From NCBI RefSeq assembly GCF_902388705.1, contig NZ_CABMQJ010000013.1, positions 1-50,181 on the forward strand: a DNA stretch of 50,181 nucleotides. Direction: 5' to 3'. Below, in pieces: positions 1-9,660 of this stretch; position 1 is the first letter of the stretch; each line of letters opens with the position of its first letter. The notes under the pieces are model-generated. The model ran no database searches. It saw nothing but the letters and a program-made list of their open reading frames with translations, and was not told where the DNA came from. Made by a program: the position numbers and the translations under genes. This DNA comes from an uncultured Alistipes sp. (GTDB lineage Bacteria; Bacteroidota; Bacteroidia; Bacteroidales; Rikenellaceae).

Positions 1-191
1 ACGCTGCCGCAGGCTCCCCGGACCGCGCAAAGGCCCGGGACAAGGTGGCACAGGCATAACCGGCCCGGGGGCCGGCGGCAGTCCGCCCTGCGCAAAACCG
101 AAGCGCTGCCCGGCGGCAAGCCGGCATAGCGCAAAGGCGACCGGCACGAACCGGGAACAGCACGAACCAAGAACGGCACCCTACCCTACGA

Positions 192-217
192 AAACGAGGC
201 CCCGCGGGGCCTCGTTT
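192..217 (-). terminator. Hairpin terminator of the SusC/GH92 operon
   Basis: A perfect 26-base palindrome with 12-base arms around a central GC, ending in T-runs on both strands. It lies about 45 bases past the stop of the last operon gene (263). The 180 bases beyond it hold no gene that I can support. Confidence 0.85.
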
Positions 218-262
218 CGGTTATTGTCCTTGCGGCACGTCAGGCAGTGCCCGGCACGGGCA

Positions 263-1390
263 TCAGGCCTGCGGCGCCTGGCTCTGCAAAAACTGCTGGT
301 ACTCGGCCCACATCTGCTCGATGCCTTTTTCGGGGCCGAACATCGCACGCATGGCCTTGTCGAAACTCCAGACATCCATATCGCGCACCGTAACGTGGAA
401 TTCACGCAGGGCGTCGGGATTCATGGTCGTCAGCCACTGCAGGAAAAACCCGGTCGTCTTATAGCCGTCGAGCCAGTGCCCGCCCGGTTTGCGGAGCGCC
501 GCAATGTCGAACAGCCCGGCCTCGGCGCGCACGGCGTCGGCAAGGCCCTCGATGCAGGCCCAGAACTCCTTGTTGGTCGAATAGCTGCCAATCCCCTTCG
601 GTTCGAACTGGTAGGCGTGCACCAGCTCGTGGAAAAGCACGCCGCGCGTTTCATAGTCGAGTTTGTAAAGCGACTCGCGCGCCGACTTCTCGATGTGCTG
701 CGTACTGTACACGATTGCCGTTTCCGCAGGGTTGCCCGATTTGGCCGAAACCCCGGCATAATCCTTCAGCGTATAGTCGATTTTCCCCACCGTGTTCATC
801 GTATCGGCGGCCGAGTAGAAAAGTATTTCGGCGACCTTGCGGGTGTGGTAGCGGACATACGCCCCGGGATCCTGCACCAGTGCGGCGTAAATCGCGGCAC
901 CCTCCGCCTGCGGATCGAGCACCTCGAAATCCACTGCGGGATAGACGAAACCGCTCCACGCCTCCTCCCTGTCGCGCTCGTAGAAACGCACGTCGCCCAC
1001 GGCGACCGTATCGGCCTCTTCGCGCGGCAGGAATTCGATTTTGTAGGCCGTGTAGTTCGAGGGTTCGGCAATCCGCCCGGTAATCTCCTGGAAACGCGAG
1101 CAGAACACGCATTCCTCCCGGCGGTCGAGTTCGACCCATTTGCGGCCGTCGTGCGAGCCGCTCAACACCCACCCGGACGGATCCGCGGCGGGAACTTCGC
1201 CCGAAGAGTATACGCGGTAACTCCGCATCGGAGTGTCGAAGCCGTCGAAGACGACCCGGCAGGGGCCGGACGCCGGCATCGCATAAGATGTCGAGGGGTC
1301 GTCGTCGCAAAGTTCCGCAACATTGCGGGGCGCCTCCTGCGAGCAGGAGAGCATCGTAAGCGCCGTAAGCGCAAAAATAAAGTGTTTCAT
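263..1390 (-). CDS. BSP-family zinc metallopeptidase lipoprotein with discoidin-like domain
   Basis: Predicted surface lipoprotein of 375 residues. The start at 1390 gives MKHFIFAL...LTMLSC, a clean lipoprotein signal; an upstream ATG at 1423 abuts the previous stop and would add 11 polar residues. Residues about 30-150 resemble an F5/8 type C (discoidin-like) carbohydrate-binding fold, with the SGSHDGRKWVELD pattern. The C-terminal half matches the plant/bacterial basic secretory protein peptidase family: HELVH at H254, E255 and H258, followed by EGLADAVR. The family is expected to be zinc-dependent; the substrate is unknown. It is a paralogue of the gene at 8424-9641 and closes the SusC operon, 34 bases after the GH92 gene. 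Inference: it cleaves the protein part of the mannoprotein whose glycans the neighbours digest. Confidence 0.85.
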   Translation of the reverse strand: MKHFIFALTALTMLSCSQEAPRNVAELCDDDPSTSYAMPASGPCRVVFDGFDTPMRSYRVYSSGEVPAADPSGWVLSGSHDGRKWVELDRREECVFCSRFQEITGRIAEPSNYTAYKIEFLPREEADTVAVGDVRFYERDREEAWSGFVYPAVDFEVLDPQAEGAAIYAALVQDPGAYVRYHTRKVAEILFYSAADTMNTVGKIDYTLKDYAGVSAKSGNPAETAIVYSTQHIEKSARESLYKLDYETRGVLFHELVHAYQFEPKGIGSYSTNKEFWACIEGLADAVRAEAGLFDIAALRKPGGHWLDGYKTTGFFLQWLTTMNPDALREFHVTVRDMDVWSFDKAMRAMFGPEKGIEQMWAEYQQFLQSQAPQA

Positions 1391-1424
1391 ACTGTAAAGA
1401 TACCTGTTTTTTCGGTTGTACATA

Positions 1425-3737
1425 CTATTTGTCCGACCCCGTGGCAGCGGGCAGCGAAGGCGGAATGGCCGCAGCCGACACAGCGCGCCGCTTGTCGGGG
1501 CGCGACCCCATCACATAATGCAGGTGCACGCCGTCGCGGATGTCGTCGTACGTGATGTACGACTTGTCCCACACGCGACCGTCGACGTACATGCGGCGAA
1601 TGTAGACGTTCTCCGGGCTCCAGTTCTCGGTCGTCACGCGAATGGACTTCCCGTTGGAGAGGCGCAGTTCGACGCCCTCGACCGTCGGCGATCCGATGTT
1701 GTAGACATTGCTCGACGGCGCCGTCGGGTAGAAGCCCATCGTATTGAACAGGTACCACGCCGACATCTGGCCGCAGTCGTCGTTGCCGCTCAACGAGCCG
1801 GGCTCGTTGCCGTAGAAGGCGTCCGATATGCGGCGCACCCACTGCTGGCATTTCCACGGCTGCCCGAGGTAGTTGTACAGGTAGACGATGTTGTGGCAGG
1901 GCTCGTTGCCGTGCCAGTAGGCGCCGATACGCCCCTGTATGTCGTGCGCACCCGGAATATCGTCGGGCAGTTCGGTCACGAAGAGCGAGTCGAGACGCGT
2001 TTCGTACAGCCTGCGGCCCACACGGTCGATATGTCCCGCGACGTCGTGCGGCACATACCACGTATATTGCAGCGTGAAGCCCTCCGTAATATCGCCCCAG
2101 CCGTGCACCGAACCCGGCCCCTGATAGGCGACGGGCGTAAAGGGCGTGCGCCAGCGGCCCCGGCTGTCGCGGCCCCGCATGAACTTCGTTTCGGGGTCGA
2201 TCAGGTTGCGGTACGAGAGCGAGCGGCGCAGGAAATAGTCGTAGTCCTCCTCCTTGCCGAGCGCGCGGGCCGCCTGCGCGATGCAATAGTCGTCGTAGGC
2301 GTATTCGAGGGTCTTGGAAACCGATTCGCGCTCCTTGTCGAACGGCACCCAGCCCAGTTCCGTATATTCGGGCAGGCAGTCGTAATCGGGATTGGTCGCC
2401 GTGCGTTTCATCGCCTCGAAAGCCCGCTCGTAGTCGAAGCCGGGAACCTGCTTGACAATCATGTCGGCCAGTACCGATACGGCGTGGTAACCGATCATGC
2501 ACCAGGTTTCGTTGCCGTAGAACGACCAGACGGGCAGCATCCGCTCGACGCTCTTGTCGTAGTGCGCCAGCATCGAGTTAGCCACGTCGGCACTCATGTC
2601 CGCACGCACGAGGTTCATCAGCGGATGGTAGGCGCGGTAAGTGTCCCAGAACGAAAAGGTTGTATAGTTGGTGAATCCCTCGGCGCGCCCGATACTCTTG
2701 TCGTGCTCGCGGAAGCGGCCGTCCGCATCCTGGAAAAGGAACGGCGAAAGAAAACAGCGGTACGCCGAGGTGTAGAACGTCTCCTTCACCCGTTGCGGGC
2801 CCTCGACCGTGAACCGCGCGAGCTCCCGCTCCCACAGCTGCTCGCCGCGGCTGCGCACCTGGTCGAAGGTAAGGCCGTCGATCTCGCGCAGGTTGCCCCG
2901 GGCGCCCGCCGGGTCGACCGAAGAAATGGCGACGCGGACGGTGACCTGCTGCTCCTGCCGCGTGGCGAAACGCACCCAGAATTTGAGATCTTCGCCCCAC
3001 GCCTCGCTATCGCTGCGGAAACGCTTCGTGTCGTAGCACACCCGTTTGCCGCCCTCCATGATGCCGAAGTCGTCGAGCGGCTCGGAAAACTCGGCCACGA
3101 AATAGACGTGGCGCTCGGCGCCCCAGCCCTGTACGAGCTTATAGCCCGTGATGGTGTAATCGTCCTCTTTGCGCAGGTTGGCCCACCGGCACTTCCACCA
3201 CAGCGTATGCCGCATGTCGACCAGGATGAAAGCGTCGTCCGCGGCGGGATAGGTGAAACGCAGCATGCCGCTGCGCTGCGCCGCCGTCATCTCGGCCTTC
3301 ACGCCGTAGTCCGTGAGGTTCACGCCGTAATAGGCGGGCGAGCACCACTCCTGGTCGTGGCTGTACCGCGAGCGGTAACCGGCATCGGGATCGTCGTGCG
3401 TACCGGGTTCGAGCTTGATTTCCCCCACGCCCGGCATGAAGAGGAAGTCGCCCAGATCGGGAATGCCCGTACCGCTCAAATGGTTGAGCGAGAATCCCAT
3501 CAGCGTCTTGTGCGCGTATTTGTAGCCCGAGGCGGCATCGTAATAGTCGTCGTCCGTATCGGGGCTGATCTGGATGCCGCCGAACGGCACCTGCGCCCCG
3601 GGATAGACGTTGCCGAAGCCGTCGGTGCCGACCAGCGGACGGACATAGCCGATGCGCGGGGCGTCGTCGGCCGCAGCCGCGAACGCCCACAGCGACGCAG
3701 CGCATACGGCAACAAGCTTTATCAGCGTAAATTTCAT
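1425..3737 (-). CDS. GH92 alpha-mannosidase
   Basis: 770 residues with a Sec signal peptide (MKFTLIKLVAVCAASLWAFAAA), so periplasmic. It is a full-length member of glycoside hydrolase family 92, the calcium-dependent inverting exo-alpha-mannosidases that remove alpha-1,2, -1,3 or -1,4 mannose. Family signatures are visible: the N-terminal beta-sandwich with VGTDGFGNVYPGAQVPFG, HGNEP (E612, the family's conserved acid position), and SGNDDCGQMSAWY with D653 and D654 near the catalytic base. The linkage specificity cannot be read from sequence. It lies 13 bases downstream of a second GH92 gene, so the two are co-transcribed, and probably split the side-chain linkages of mannan between them. Confidence 0.95.
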   Translation of the reverse strand: MKFTLIKLVAVCAASLWAFAAAADDAPRIGYVRPLVGTDGFGNVYPGAQVPFGGIQISPDTDDDYYDAASGYKYAHKTLMGFSLNHLSGTGIPDLGDFLFMPGVGEIKLEPGTHDDPDAGYRSRYSHDQEWCSPAYYGVNLTDYGVKAEMTAAQRSGMLRFTYPAADDAFILVDMRHTLWWKCRWANLRKEDDYTITGYKLVQGWGAERHVYFVAEFSEPLDDFGIMEGGKRVCYDTKRFRSDSEAWGEDLKFWVRFATRQEQQVTVRVAISSVDPAGARGNLREIDGLTFDQVRSRGEQLWERELARFTVEGPQRVKETFYTSAYRCFLSPFLFQDADGRFREHDKSIGRAEGFTNYTTFSFWDTYRAYHPLMNLVRADMSADVANSMLAHYDKSVERMLPVWSFYGNETWCMIGYHAVSVLADMIVKQVPGFDYERAFEAMKRTATNPDYDCLPEYTELGWVPFDKERESVSKTLEYAYDDYCIAQAARALGKEEDYDYFLRRSLSYRNLIDPETKFMRGRDSRGRWRTPFTPVAYQGPGSVHGWGDITEGFTLQYTWYVPHDVAGHIDRVGRRLYETRLDSLFVTELPDDIPGAHDIQGRIGAYWHGNEPCHNIVYLYNYLGQPWKCQQWVRRISDAFYGNEPGSLSGNDDCGQMSAWYLFNTMGFYPTAPSSNVYNIGSPTVEGVELRLSNGKSIRVTTENWSPENVYIRRMYVDGRVWDKSYITYDDIRDGVHLHYVMGSRPDKRRAVSAAAIPPSLPAATGSDK

Positions 3738-3750
3738 GTTTGCAGTCGTT

Positions 3751-6081
3751 TTACTGTTCGCAACTCATGGAATAGGGCCGTTCTTCGGCCGAAAAGCGGC
3801 GGCGCCTGTCGGGCGTGGAGCGCATGTCAAACTCCAGCACGGCGCCCCCTTTCAGGTCGGCGTAGGTGATATACGCCCGGGTGTAGGGTTTCCCGTTGAG
3901 TTTCACCCCGTGCACGTAGCGGTTCTTCGAGCTGACGCCCGGCGCCTTGATTTCCAGGTAACGCCCCTCGCCGACCCTCACTTTCATATAAGGCAGGTAG
4001 GGCGCGCCCAGCACATACTGGTCGGTGCCCGGGCAGACGGGATAGAATCCCATCGCCGTGAAGATGTACCACGCCGACATCTGGCCGCAGTCGTCGTTGC
4101 CGCACAGGCCGTCGACCGCGGGGCGGTACATGCGGTCCATAATCTCACGCACCCAATACTGCGTTTTCCACGGCTGCGAAGTCCACATGTAGAGGTAGGG
4201 CACATGGTGGCTCGGCTCGTTGCCGTGGACGTACATGCCCAGCAGCCCCTCGCGTGTCACGTCCTCTGTCTGCGCGAAATACCTGTCGGGCAGGTACTCG
4301 GTAAAGAGGCTGTCCAGGCGCGCCGTGAACTGACCGTCACCGCCCATCAGGGCAATCAGCCCCGCCGGGTCGTGCGGCACGTACATCGAGTAGTTCCACG
4401 AGTTGCCCTCGATGAACCCCTGTCCGTGCGTATCGTAGCGGTTGAAGTCGGGTTTCCAGCTTCCGTCGCTCATCCGCGCCCGGGCGAACCCGGTCGACGA
4501 ATCGAAAACATTGCGGTAGTTCTCCGCCCGTTTGCGGTAGGTTTCGGCCACATCGGACAGTCCCATCCGCCGGGCTGTCCTGTAGATCACCCAGTCGTCG
4601 TAGGCGTATTCCAACGTCATCGACGAACCGGTGGACTTCACGTCGTAAGGGACATAACCCAGCTTCTTGTAAACGCCCGTCCCGTCGTAATAGTCGCAAT
4701 TGGCGCTGCCGAGCATCGCCTCGAGCGCCGGCTTCGTATCGACGTCGATTCCCTTGTCGAGGGCGTCGCCCACCACCGACACCGAATGGTAGCCTATCAT
4801 GCACCAGTTCTCGTTGCCCATGTGCGACCACACGGGCAGGATGCGGTGCACGCTCTGGCGGCAGTGCGCGAGCATCGAGTTCACGATGTCGCGGCTGCGG
4901 TCGCGGCAGATGAGGTTGAACAGCGGGTGCAATGCCCTGTAGGTGTCCCAGACCGAGAAAACGGTATAATTGGTGAAATCCCGGGCCTGATGTATCTCGT
5001 GGTCGACACCGCGGTATTTACCGTCCGTATCCATATAGACCGACGGGTTTATCATCGTGTGGTAGAGCGACGTATAGAGCATGCGCAGCGCCTCGTCGCT
5101 GCCTTGGGCTTCAATCACGGACATCTGCTCCTCCCACTTGCGGGCGGCATCGGCCGCCACCTGGTCGAACGTGCGCCCGCCGGCCTCGGCACACAGGTTG
5201 GCCAGCGCCCCGCGCGTCCCGACGGCCGACAGCCCCACCTTGATTTCGAGCGGTGCGGAATCGTCGCCGAAATCGAAGTGCATCACGATGCCGCACCCGC
5301 CGATTTCCGGGAAGTTACGCCCCATGTCGAACTTCCGCCAGCCTCCGCCGTAATCGAGCGGCCGGCGGTCGCGCGCGCCGTATTGGCGTACGGGCTTGGA
5401 GAAGCTCATGGCGAAATAGGTGTAGTTGGTGCGCGCCCATCCGCTGGTGATGCGGTAGCCCGTCACCAGCGTGTCGTTCTCGATGCGCACCTGGGCCCAG
5501 CGGGTCTTGCCCTCGTAGTTGTAGATGCCGTGGTCGAGGTCGAGAATCAGGTGCTGGTCTTCGCCCGCAGGATAGGTGTATTTGTGCAGGCCCACCCGCT
5601 CGGTGGCGGTCAGCTGGGCGCGGATGCCGTAATCGTCGAGCATCACTTCGTAATAGCCCGCCGCCGCGCGTTCGCGCTCGTGCGAGAAGCGCGAGCGGTA
5701 GCCCGTTTCGGGGTGTTCGGCCGTGCCGCGGTCGGCGCGTATCTCCCCCACGGTCGGCATCAGCAGGATGTCGCCCAGGTCGGAGTGCCCCGTGCCGCTC
5801 AAATGCGTATGCGAGAAGCCGACGATCGTCGGGTCGTCGTACTGGTATCCGGCGCAGTAGCGGTAGGCCTCGGGCTGGTACTTGCCGTCGATGTTGTGCG
5901 GCACCATCTCCGTGTCGGGGCTCAACTGCACGATGCCGTGCGGCACGCAGGCCCCGGGGAAAACGTGCCCCATGCTCCGGGTGCCGATCATCGGGTCGAT
6001 GTAGTCCGTTGCCGGGCGCGTCTGTGCAGACGCCGCAACGACCGTACAGGCCGCGAGCAGGGCGATCAGGTAGTTCTTCAT
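3751..6081 (-). CDS. GH92 alpha-mannosidase
   Basis: 776 residues with a signal peptide cut near VVAASAQ, so periplasmic. A second complete GH92 exo-alpha-mannosidase with DPMIGTRSMGHVFPG at the N-terminus, VHGNEPSHH (E622) and CGNDDCGQMSAWY (D663, D664). It is clearly diverged from the GH92 at 1425-3737, which suggests a different linkage preference rather than a recent duplication. It lies about 80 bases after the DUF4302-like gene and 13 bases before the next GH92 gene. In alpha-mannan loci of gut Bacteroidetes, tandem GH92 genes are usual because each enzyme trims one linkage. Confidence 0.95.
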   Translation of the reverse strand: MKNYLIALLAACTVVAASAQTRPATDYIDPMIGTRSMGHVFPGACVPHGIVQLSPDTEMVPHNIDGKYQPEAYRYCAGYQYDDPTIVGFSHTHLSGTGHSDLGDILLMPTVGEIRADRGTAEHPETGYRSRFSHERERAAAGYYEVMLDDYGIRAQLTATERVGLHKYTYPAGEDQHLILDLDHGIYNYEGKTRWAQVRIENDTLVTGYRITSGWARTNYTYFAMSFSKPVRQYGARDRRPLDYGGGWRKFDMGRNFPEIGGCGIVMHFDFGDDSAPLEIKVGLSAVGTRGALANLCAEAGGRTFDQVAADAARKWEEQMSVIEAQGSDEALRMLYTSLYHTMINPSVYMDTDGKYRGVDHEIHQARDFTNYTVFSVWDTYRALHPLFNLICRDRSRDIVNSMLAHCRQSVHRILPVWSHMGNENWCMIGYHSVSVVGDALDKGIDVDTKPALEAMLGSANCDYYDGTGVYKKLGYVPYDVKSTGSSMTLEYAYDDWVIYRTARRMGLSDVAETYRKRAENYRNVFDSSTGFARARMSDGSWKPDFNRYDTHGQGFIEGNSWNYSMYVPHDPAGLIALMGGDGQFTARLDSLFTEYLPDRYFAQTEDVTREGLLGMYVHGNEPSHHVPYLYMWTSQPWKTQYWVREIMDRMYRPAVDGLCGNDDCGQMSAWYIFTAMGFYPVCPGTDQYVLGAPYLPYMKVRVGEGRYLEIKAPGVSSKNRYVHGVKLNGKPYTRAYITYADLKGGAVLEFDMRSTPDRRRRFSAEERPYSMSCEQ

Positions 6082-6161
6082 AACTGTCGTTTCGGTTTGT
6101 TGCGCCGCAGGACGGGAGATGCCCCGGTCAAAGCCGGAACACCTCCGTCCGCAGCAGGATA

Positions 6162-8408
6162 TTAAGCCTCGCGTATCTTAATCCAGTAAGGATAGGAAGG
6201 ATCGGGGCTCACCAGGTAGAAATAGTGTTTGTTGCCGTCGTAGGAAACGCTTTCGGCCTTGTAGACGTGGAATCCCTGCTCGCCGAAGAGCAGCCGCTCG
6301 AGCGGCTTGACGAGTTGCTGCGACTCCTCGCTGCTCATCTGGTTGCCGTCGGCATCCACGAACGCACCCGTCACGTCGCCCTTGGTGAAAATCATGCGGT
6401 CGTCCTCGACTTTGTAGGCGCTGACGGCAATGGATACGGGATGGTTCTCGAACCCGTTGCGGAACGACTTGATGTCGATGCGCTGTCCCTTGCCCACCGC
6501 GAAAACCTCGATGGCGCAGGGCCCGGCGGGCGTGCCGCCTCCCGGCTGCTTGTAGGGATAGAAGATATAGCGCTCCGTGCCCGTCATGCCCGGAATGCCG
6601 TCCTCGGCCGTCGGCAGGCAGAGCCGCGAATAGGGAATGAATACCGGCGTTCCGCCCTCGTACTTGTTGACCGGATAGGTGAAGAAATACTCCAGCGGAT
6701 GCGCTTCGCTCTGCAGCGGCGTGCGGATCGTGCAGGAGAGCCCGTCCACGTTCGGCGTATAGGTTCCCGTCCACGTAAGGCCCTTGTAGGTGACGCTGCC
6801 CACGGTGAGCGGCTCCTTGAAGGTGATGACGCCCGCCTCGGTGGCATTGACGGCCACGGTCTTGTACTGCGCCTTGTTGCGCGCCATCTCGCTGTAATTG
6901 CCGTCGGTGTAAACCGCCTCGGAATCCTCGATCCAGATCAGGTCGGCCGTACCCGCCTCGGCATCGAGGGAGTAATGCAGTTTGAAATTCTTGTTGTCGT
7001 TGTCGAAGAACGTACCGTAGGGTTTCATGCCCTGCGCCACGAGCTGCGGCAGGAAGTTCTCGCCGCCCGGCTCCTCGCCGCTGCCTTCCGAGTAGAGGCC
7101 GTCGCGCACCTTCACCCAGAGGTTGCCCGTCTTGGAAATCAGGTAGAAGCCCTTGCCGCGCGAATCGCTCTCCTCGATTACGTACAGGCCGTCGGCATGG
7201 AAATAGAAATCGGTGAACGGCTTCAGGTCGGCCGCCGCCTGGCTGATGGGGTACGATGCAATCTCGGAGCCGGTGGCAATCTTCAGGAAGTCGCCCTGCA
7301 CACTGGCGTAGAAGCGAATCCAGTCGGCGTCGCTGTCGAAGCGCGCGGTCTTGGGATCGGTCGTATAGTCGTTCACGAAGAGGTAGTTGCCCGTCGTGCC
7401 GTCACCCACATAAGCCTCCACACGCAGCGGAATATCGTCCGCATAGGGATAGAAGAGAATGCTGCGGAACTTGTCCGAAACCAGCGCCGACCAGAGCGTC
7501 GGGTGGGCCGTGCCGCACTCGAGCTTGCCGCCGAGGTTATACTGCTTGGAGGCCTTGTCCACGAAACCGGGATGCGCCTCGGTTGCGGCGGTGATTTTCG
7601 CGTCCGCCACGTTGAAAGCGAGGTTTTCGCCGGCAATCGTGTAGGTGAGCGAACTATACCCCACGCCGTTAATCGTAACGGCCGGCCACTGGATCCCGTA
7701 CTGCGCGTCGGTCACCTCCAGCTCGAAGCCTGCCGACTCGTGTTTGGCGTCCTTGTCCGCAGCGTCGATCCAGGTGAACTCCATGCTGCGTGACTTCTTG
7801 TCGACGGCATAGCGCGCGAGGAATTTGTTCTCGCCGTCACGCAGGACGCCCTGCATGGCGTTCTTCTTCGACAGGGCCAGCCATACCAGTTTCTCGCCCA
7901 GCTTGAGCACGTCCTCCGACGTGGCTTTTGTCAGCACGACGGGCTTGCCCGACGAGGCGCCCACGCAGTTGATGGTCGTTTCGGTCGTCGACTCGACGAT
8001 GAGCTGCTTTTCGCGGAACTCCGAATCGACGATTTGGTCGTTGAGCATCGTGGGCCCGTCGAACTTGATAATCACGCCGCCCTCCCTGCTCGCCGAAACG
8101 CTGAAAAGCGCCAGGTTTTTCTCGTTATCCGAAACGGGCGAATCGGTCGCCACCGAACTGTCGGACAGGAAGTTGAACAGAATCGTATAGCTTTTCCCGG
8201 CAGCGGGGGCATACTCCGCCACCCAGTTGTATTCCAGCGCGCTTTCGTAGGTCAGCGCCTCTTTCACGGCTATCGACTCGGCATTCTCGCCGGCCGAGGT
8301 GCCCTCCTCCTTGGTCTGGGACTCGAGTCCGTCGAGGGAAGCGTCCTCACGGCATCCCGCAGCGAAGACGAACAGCAGGGCCGCCAGAAATATCGTTATC
8401 TTTTTCAT
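6162..8408 (-). CDS. DUF4302-like lipoprotein with duplicated C-terminal module
   Basis: About 748 residues. The start at 8408 gives MKKITIFLAALLFVFAAGC, a lipoprotein signal; an ATG three codons upstream (8417) is possible. The N-terminal part (YNWVAEYAPAAGKSYTILFNF ..., then VVLTKATSEDV) resembles DUF4302, a lipoprotein family found next to SusC/SusD pairs. The protein is much longer than the roughly 400-450 residues that I recall for that family. The excess appears to be an internal repeat: residues about 180-440 and 460-748 share ordered motifs (TWIDA/IWIED, ILFYPY/YIFYPY, GFYLISKTG/YFYLVSPDP, LWVKVRDG/YWIKIREA). The role is unknown; by position it is probably an outer-surface glycan- or protein-binding accessory of the SusCD system. 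The family call is moderate, the repeat is seen directly. Confidence 0.7.
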   Translation of the reverse strand: MKKITIFLAALLFVFAAGCREDASLDGLESQTKEEGTSAGENAESIAVKEALTYESALEYNWVAEYAPAAGKSYTILFNFLSDSSVATDSPVSDNEKNLALFSVSASREGGVIIKFDGPTMLNDQIVDSEFREKQLIVESTTETTINCVGASSGKPVVLTKATSEDVLKLGEKLVWLALSKKNAMQGVLRDGENKFLARYAVDKKSRSMEFTWIDAADKDAKHESAGFELEVTDAQYGIQWPAVTINGVGYSSLTYTIAGENLAFNVADAKITAATEAHPGFVDKASKQYNLGGKLECGTAHPTLWSALVSDKFRSILFYPYADDIPLRVEAYVGDGTTGNYLFVNDYTTDPKTARFDSDADWIRFYASVQGDFLKIATGSEIASYPISQAAADLKPFTDFYFHADGLYVIEESDSRGKGFYLISKTGNLWVKVRDGLYSEGSGEEPGGENFLPQLVAQGMKPYGTFFDNDNKNFKLHYSLDAEAGTADLIWIEDSEAVYTDGNYSEMARNKAQYKTVAVNATEAGVITFKEPLTVGSVTYKGLTWTGTYTPNVDGLSCTIRTPLQSEAHPLEYFFTYPVNKYEGGTPVFIPYSRLCLPTAEDGIPGMTGTERYIFYPYKQPGGGTPAGPCAIEVFAVGKGQRIDIKSFRNGFENHPVSIAVSAYKVEDDRMIFTKGDVTGAFVDADGNQMSSEESQQLVKPLERLLFGEQGFHVYKAESVSYDGNKHYFYLVSPDPSYPYWIKIREA

Positions 8409-8423
8409 GGATGTCATTCAGGT

Positions 8424-9641
8424 TTAGCGTTTTTGGTAATTGGTTTTATCGGCCTTGTATATCGCCCACAGCGCCTGCTCGTTGGCATCCTCGCCGAGCG
8501 CGTATTTGAGCGCCGCGTCCCAGCTCCACGGATTGATCGTGCGCATCGACGCGTTGATATTGCGGATGGCGTCCTTGTCCTGCGTCTGCGTCAGCCAGTA
8601 GCAGAAGAAGCCCGTCGTCTGGTAGCCCGACATCAGGCTGCCGTTGGTATTGCGGGTCGCATAGTCGTGGTAGCCCGCCACCGTGCGCACCGCGTCGGCC
8701 AGGCCCTCGATTGCCGCCCACGACATATTGCCCTGGCTGTAAGCCGGAATGCCCTGCGGTTCGAGCTGGAAAGCGTGCACCATCTCGTGGAAGAGCACAC
8801 CGCGCGTTTCGAGGCTCAACTTGAGCAGCGACTCGTTGGCCGACTTCTGAATCCAATCGGTCGAGTAATGGATGTTGATTTTGGGCGACGAGCCTCCCTT
8901 GTACGACACCTCGCCGGGCATCGGTTCGAGGAAATACTCGATGGTGTTGACCGGGAAACGCTCGTCCCTATCGCTGAAGTAGAGGTAGGTGCAAATCTCC
9001 AGCGCATGCCATTTCAGGTAGGCCACCTTGTCCTGCACCAGCACGTCGTAGAGTTTGGAACCCTTGTCCTCGGCCAGGTCGATGAACAGGATTTCGGGCG
9101 ACTCGAAGTTCTTCCACGCGGCATAGGGGTCTTCCGTATGGAAAAGGATGTCCGAAAGGGTCAGCTTGTCGCCGCCGTTGGCCTTGAACACGAATTTGTA
9201 TTTCGCATAGTCGGCCGGCGCCGCCAGGTAATAGATGTGCTTCTGGAAGCGCGCGATGAACGCCACCTCCGAACGGCTGTCCACCTCGTTCCACGACGAG
9301 CCGTCGTCCGACCCGTAAACCGTCCACGACACGGGGTCGTACAGCGCCTCGACGCCGTTGTCGCCCTGCTCCACCACGCCCGACGATACGAGCGTGTAGG
9401 CCACGATTCGCCCGGCGCTGCAATCCACGACCGCCTCGACGCTGTTCTCCGCGCCGACTTCGGCCTCGAAGTAGGTCGTAAGGTCGTCGTCAAGGAGTGC
9501 CGCCGCATCGGACGACGGCGTGGCGCCGATGCCGCCGATCTCCACGGTGCCGCCCGGGGCCGGCAGGAAATGCGGCTTTTCATCGGCACAGGAGCAGAGG
9601 AGCGCCCCCGCTAAAAGCATATATGTTATCTTTTTCATCAT
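8424..9641 (-). CDS. BSP-family zinc metallopeptidase lipoprotein with discoidin-like domain
   Basis: 405 residues with the lipoprotein signal MMKKITYMLLAGALLCSC. A discoidin-like region (SWTVYGSDDGSSWNEVDSRS) occupies roughly residues 40-170. The peptidase part carries HEMVH (H285, E286, H289) inside ETRGVLFHEMVHAFQ, and EGLADAVR, as in the basic secretory protein peptidase family. The protein is collinear with the 375-residue paralogue at the operon's end and shares the ETRGVLFHE block. It lies between susD and the DUF4302-like gene with gaps of 19 and 15 bases, where many Bacteroidetes loci carry a zinc-metallohydrolase-type lipoprotein. Probable role: surface proteolysis or deproteination of glycoprotein substrate. 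That role is an inference. Confidence 0.85.
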   Translation of the reverse strand: MMKKITYMLLAGALLCSCADEKPHFLPAPGGTVEIGGIGATPSSDAAALLDDDLTTYFEAEVGAENSVEAVVDCSAGRIVAYTLVSSGVVEQGDNGVEALYDPVSWTVYGSDDGSSWNEVDSRSEVAFIARFQKHIYYLAAPADYAKYKFVFKANGGDKLTLSDILFHTEDPYAAWKNFESPEILFIDLAEDKGSKLYDVLVQDKVAYLKWHALEICTYLYFSDRDERFPVNTIEYFLEPMPGEVSYKGGSSPKINIHYSTDWIQKSANESLLKLSLETRGVLFHEMVHAFQLEPQGIPAYSQGNMSWAAIEGLADAVRTVAGYHDYATRNTNGSLMSGYQTTGFFCYWLTQTQDKDAIRNINASMRTINPWSWDAALKYALGEDANEQALWAIYKADKTNYQKR

Positions 9642-9660
9642 TTTCAGGTTTTAAAGTCCG

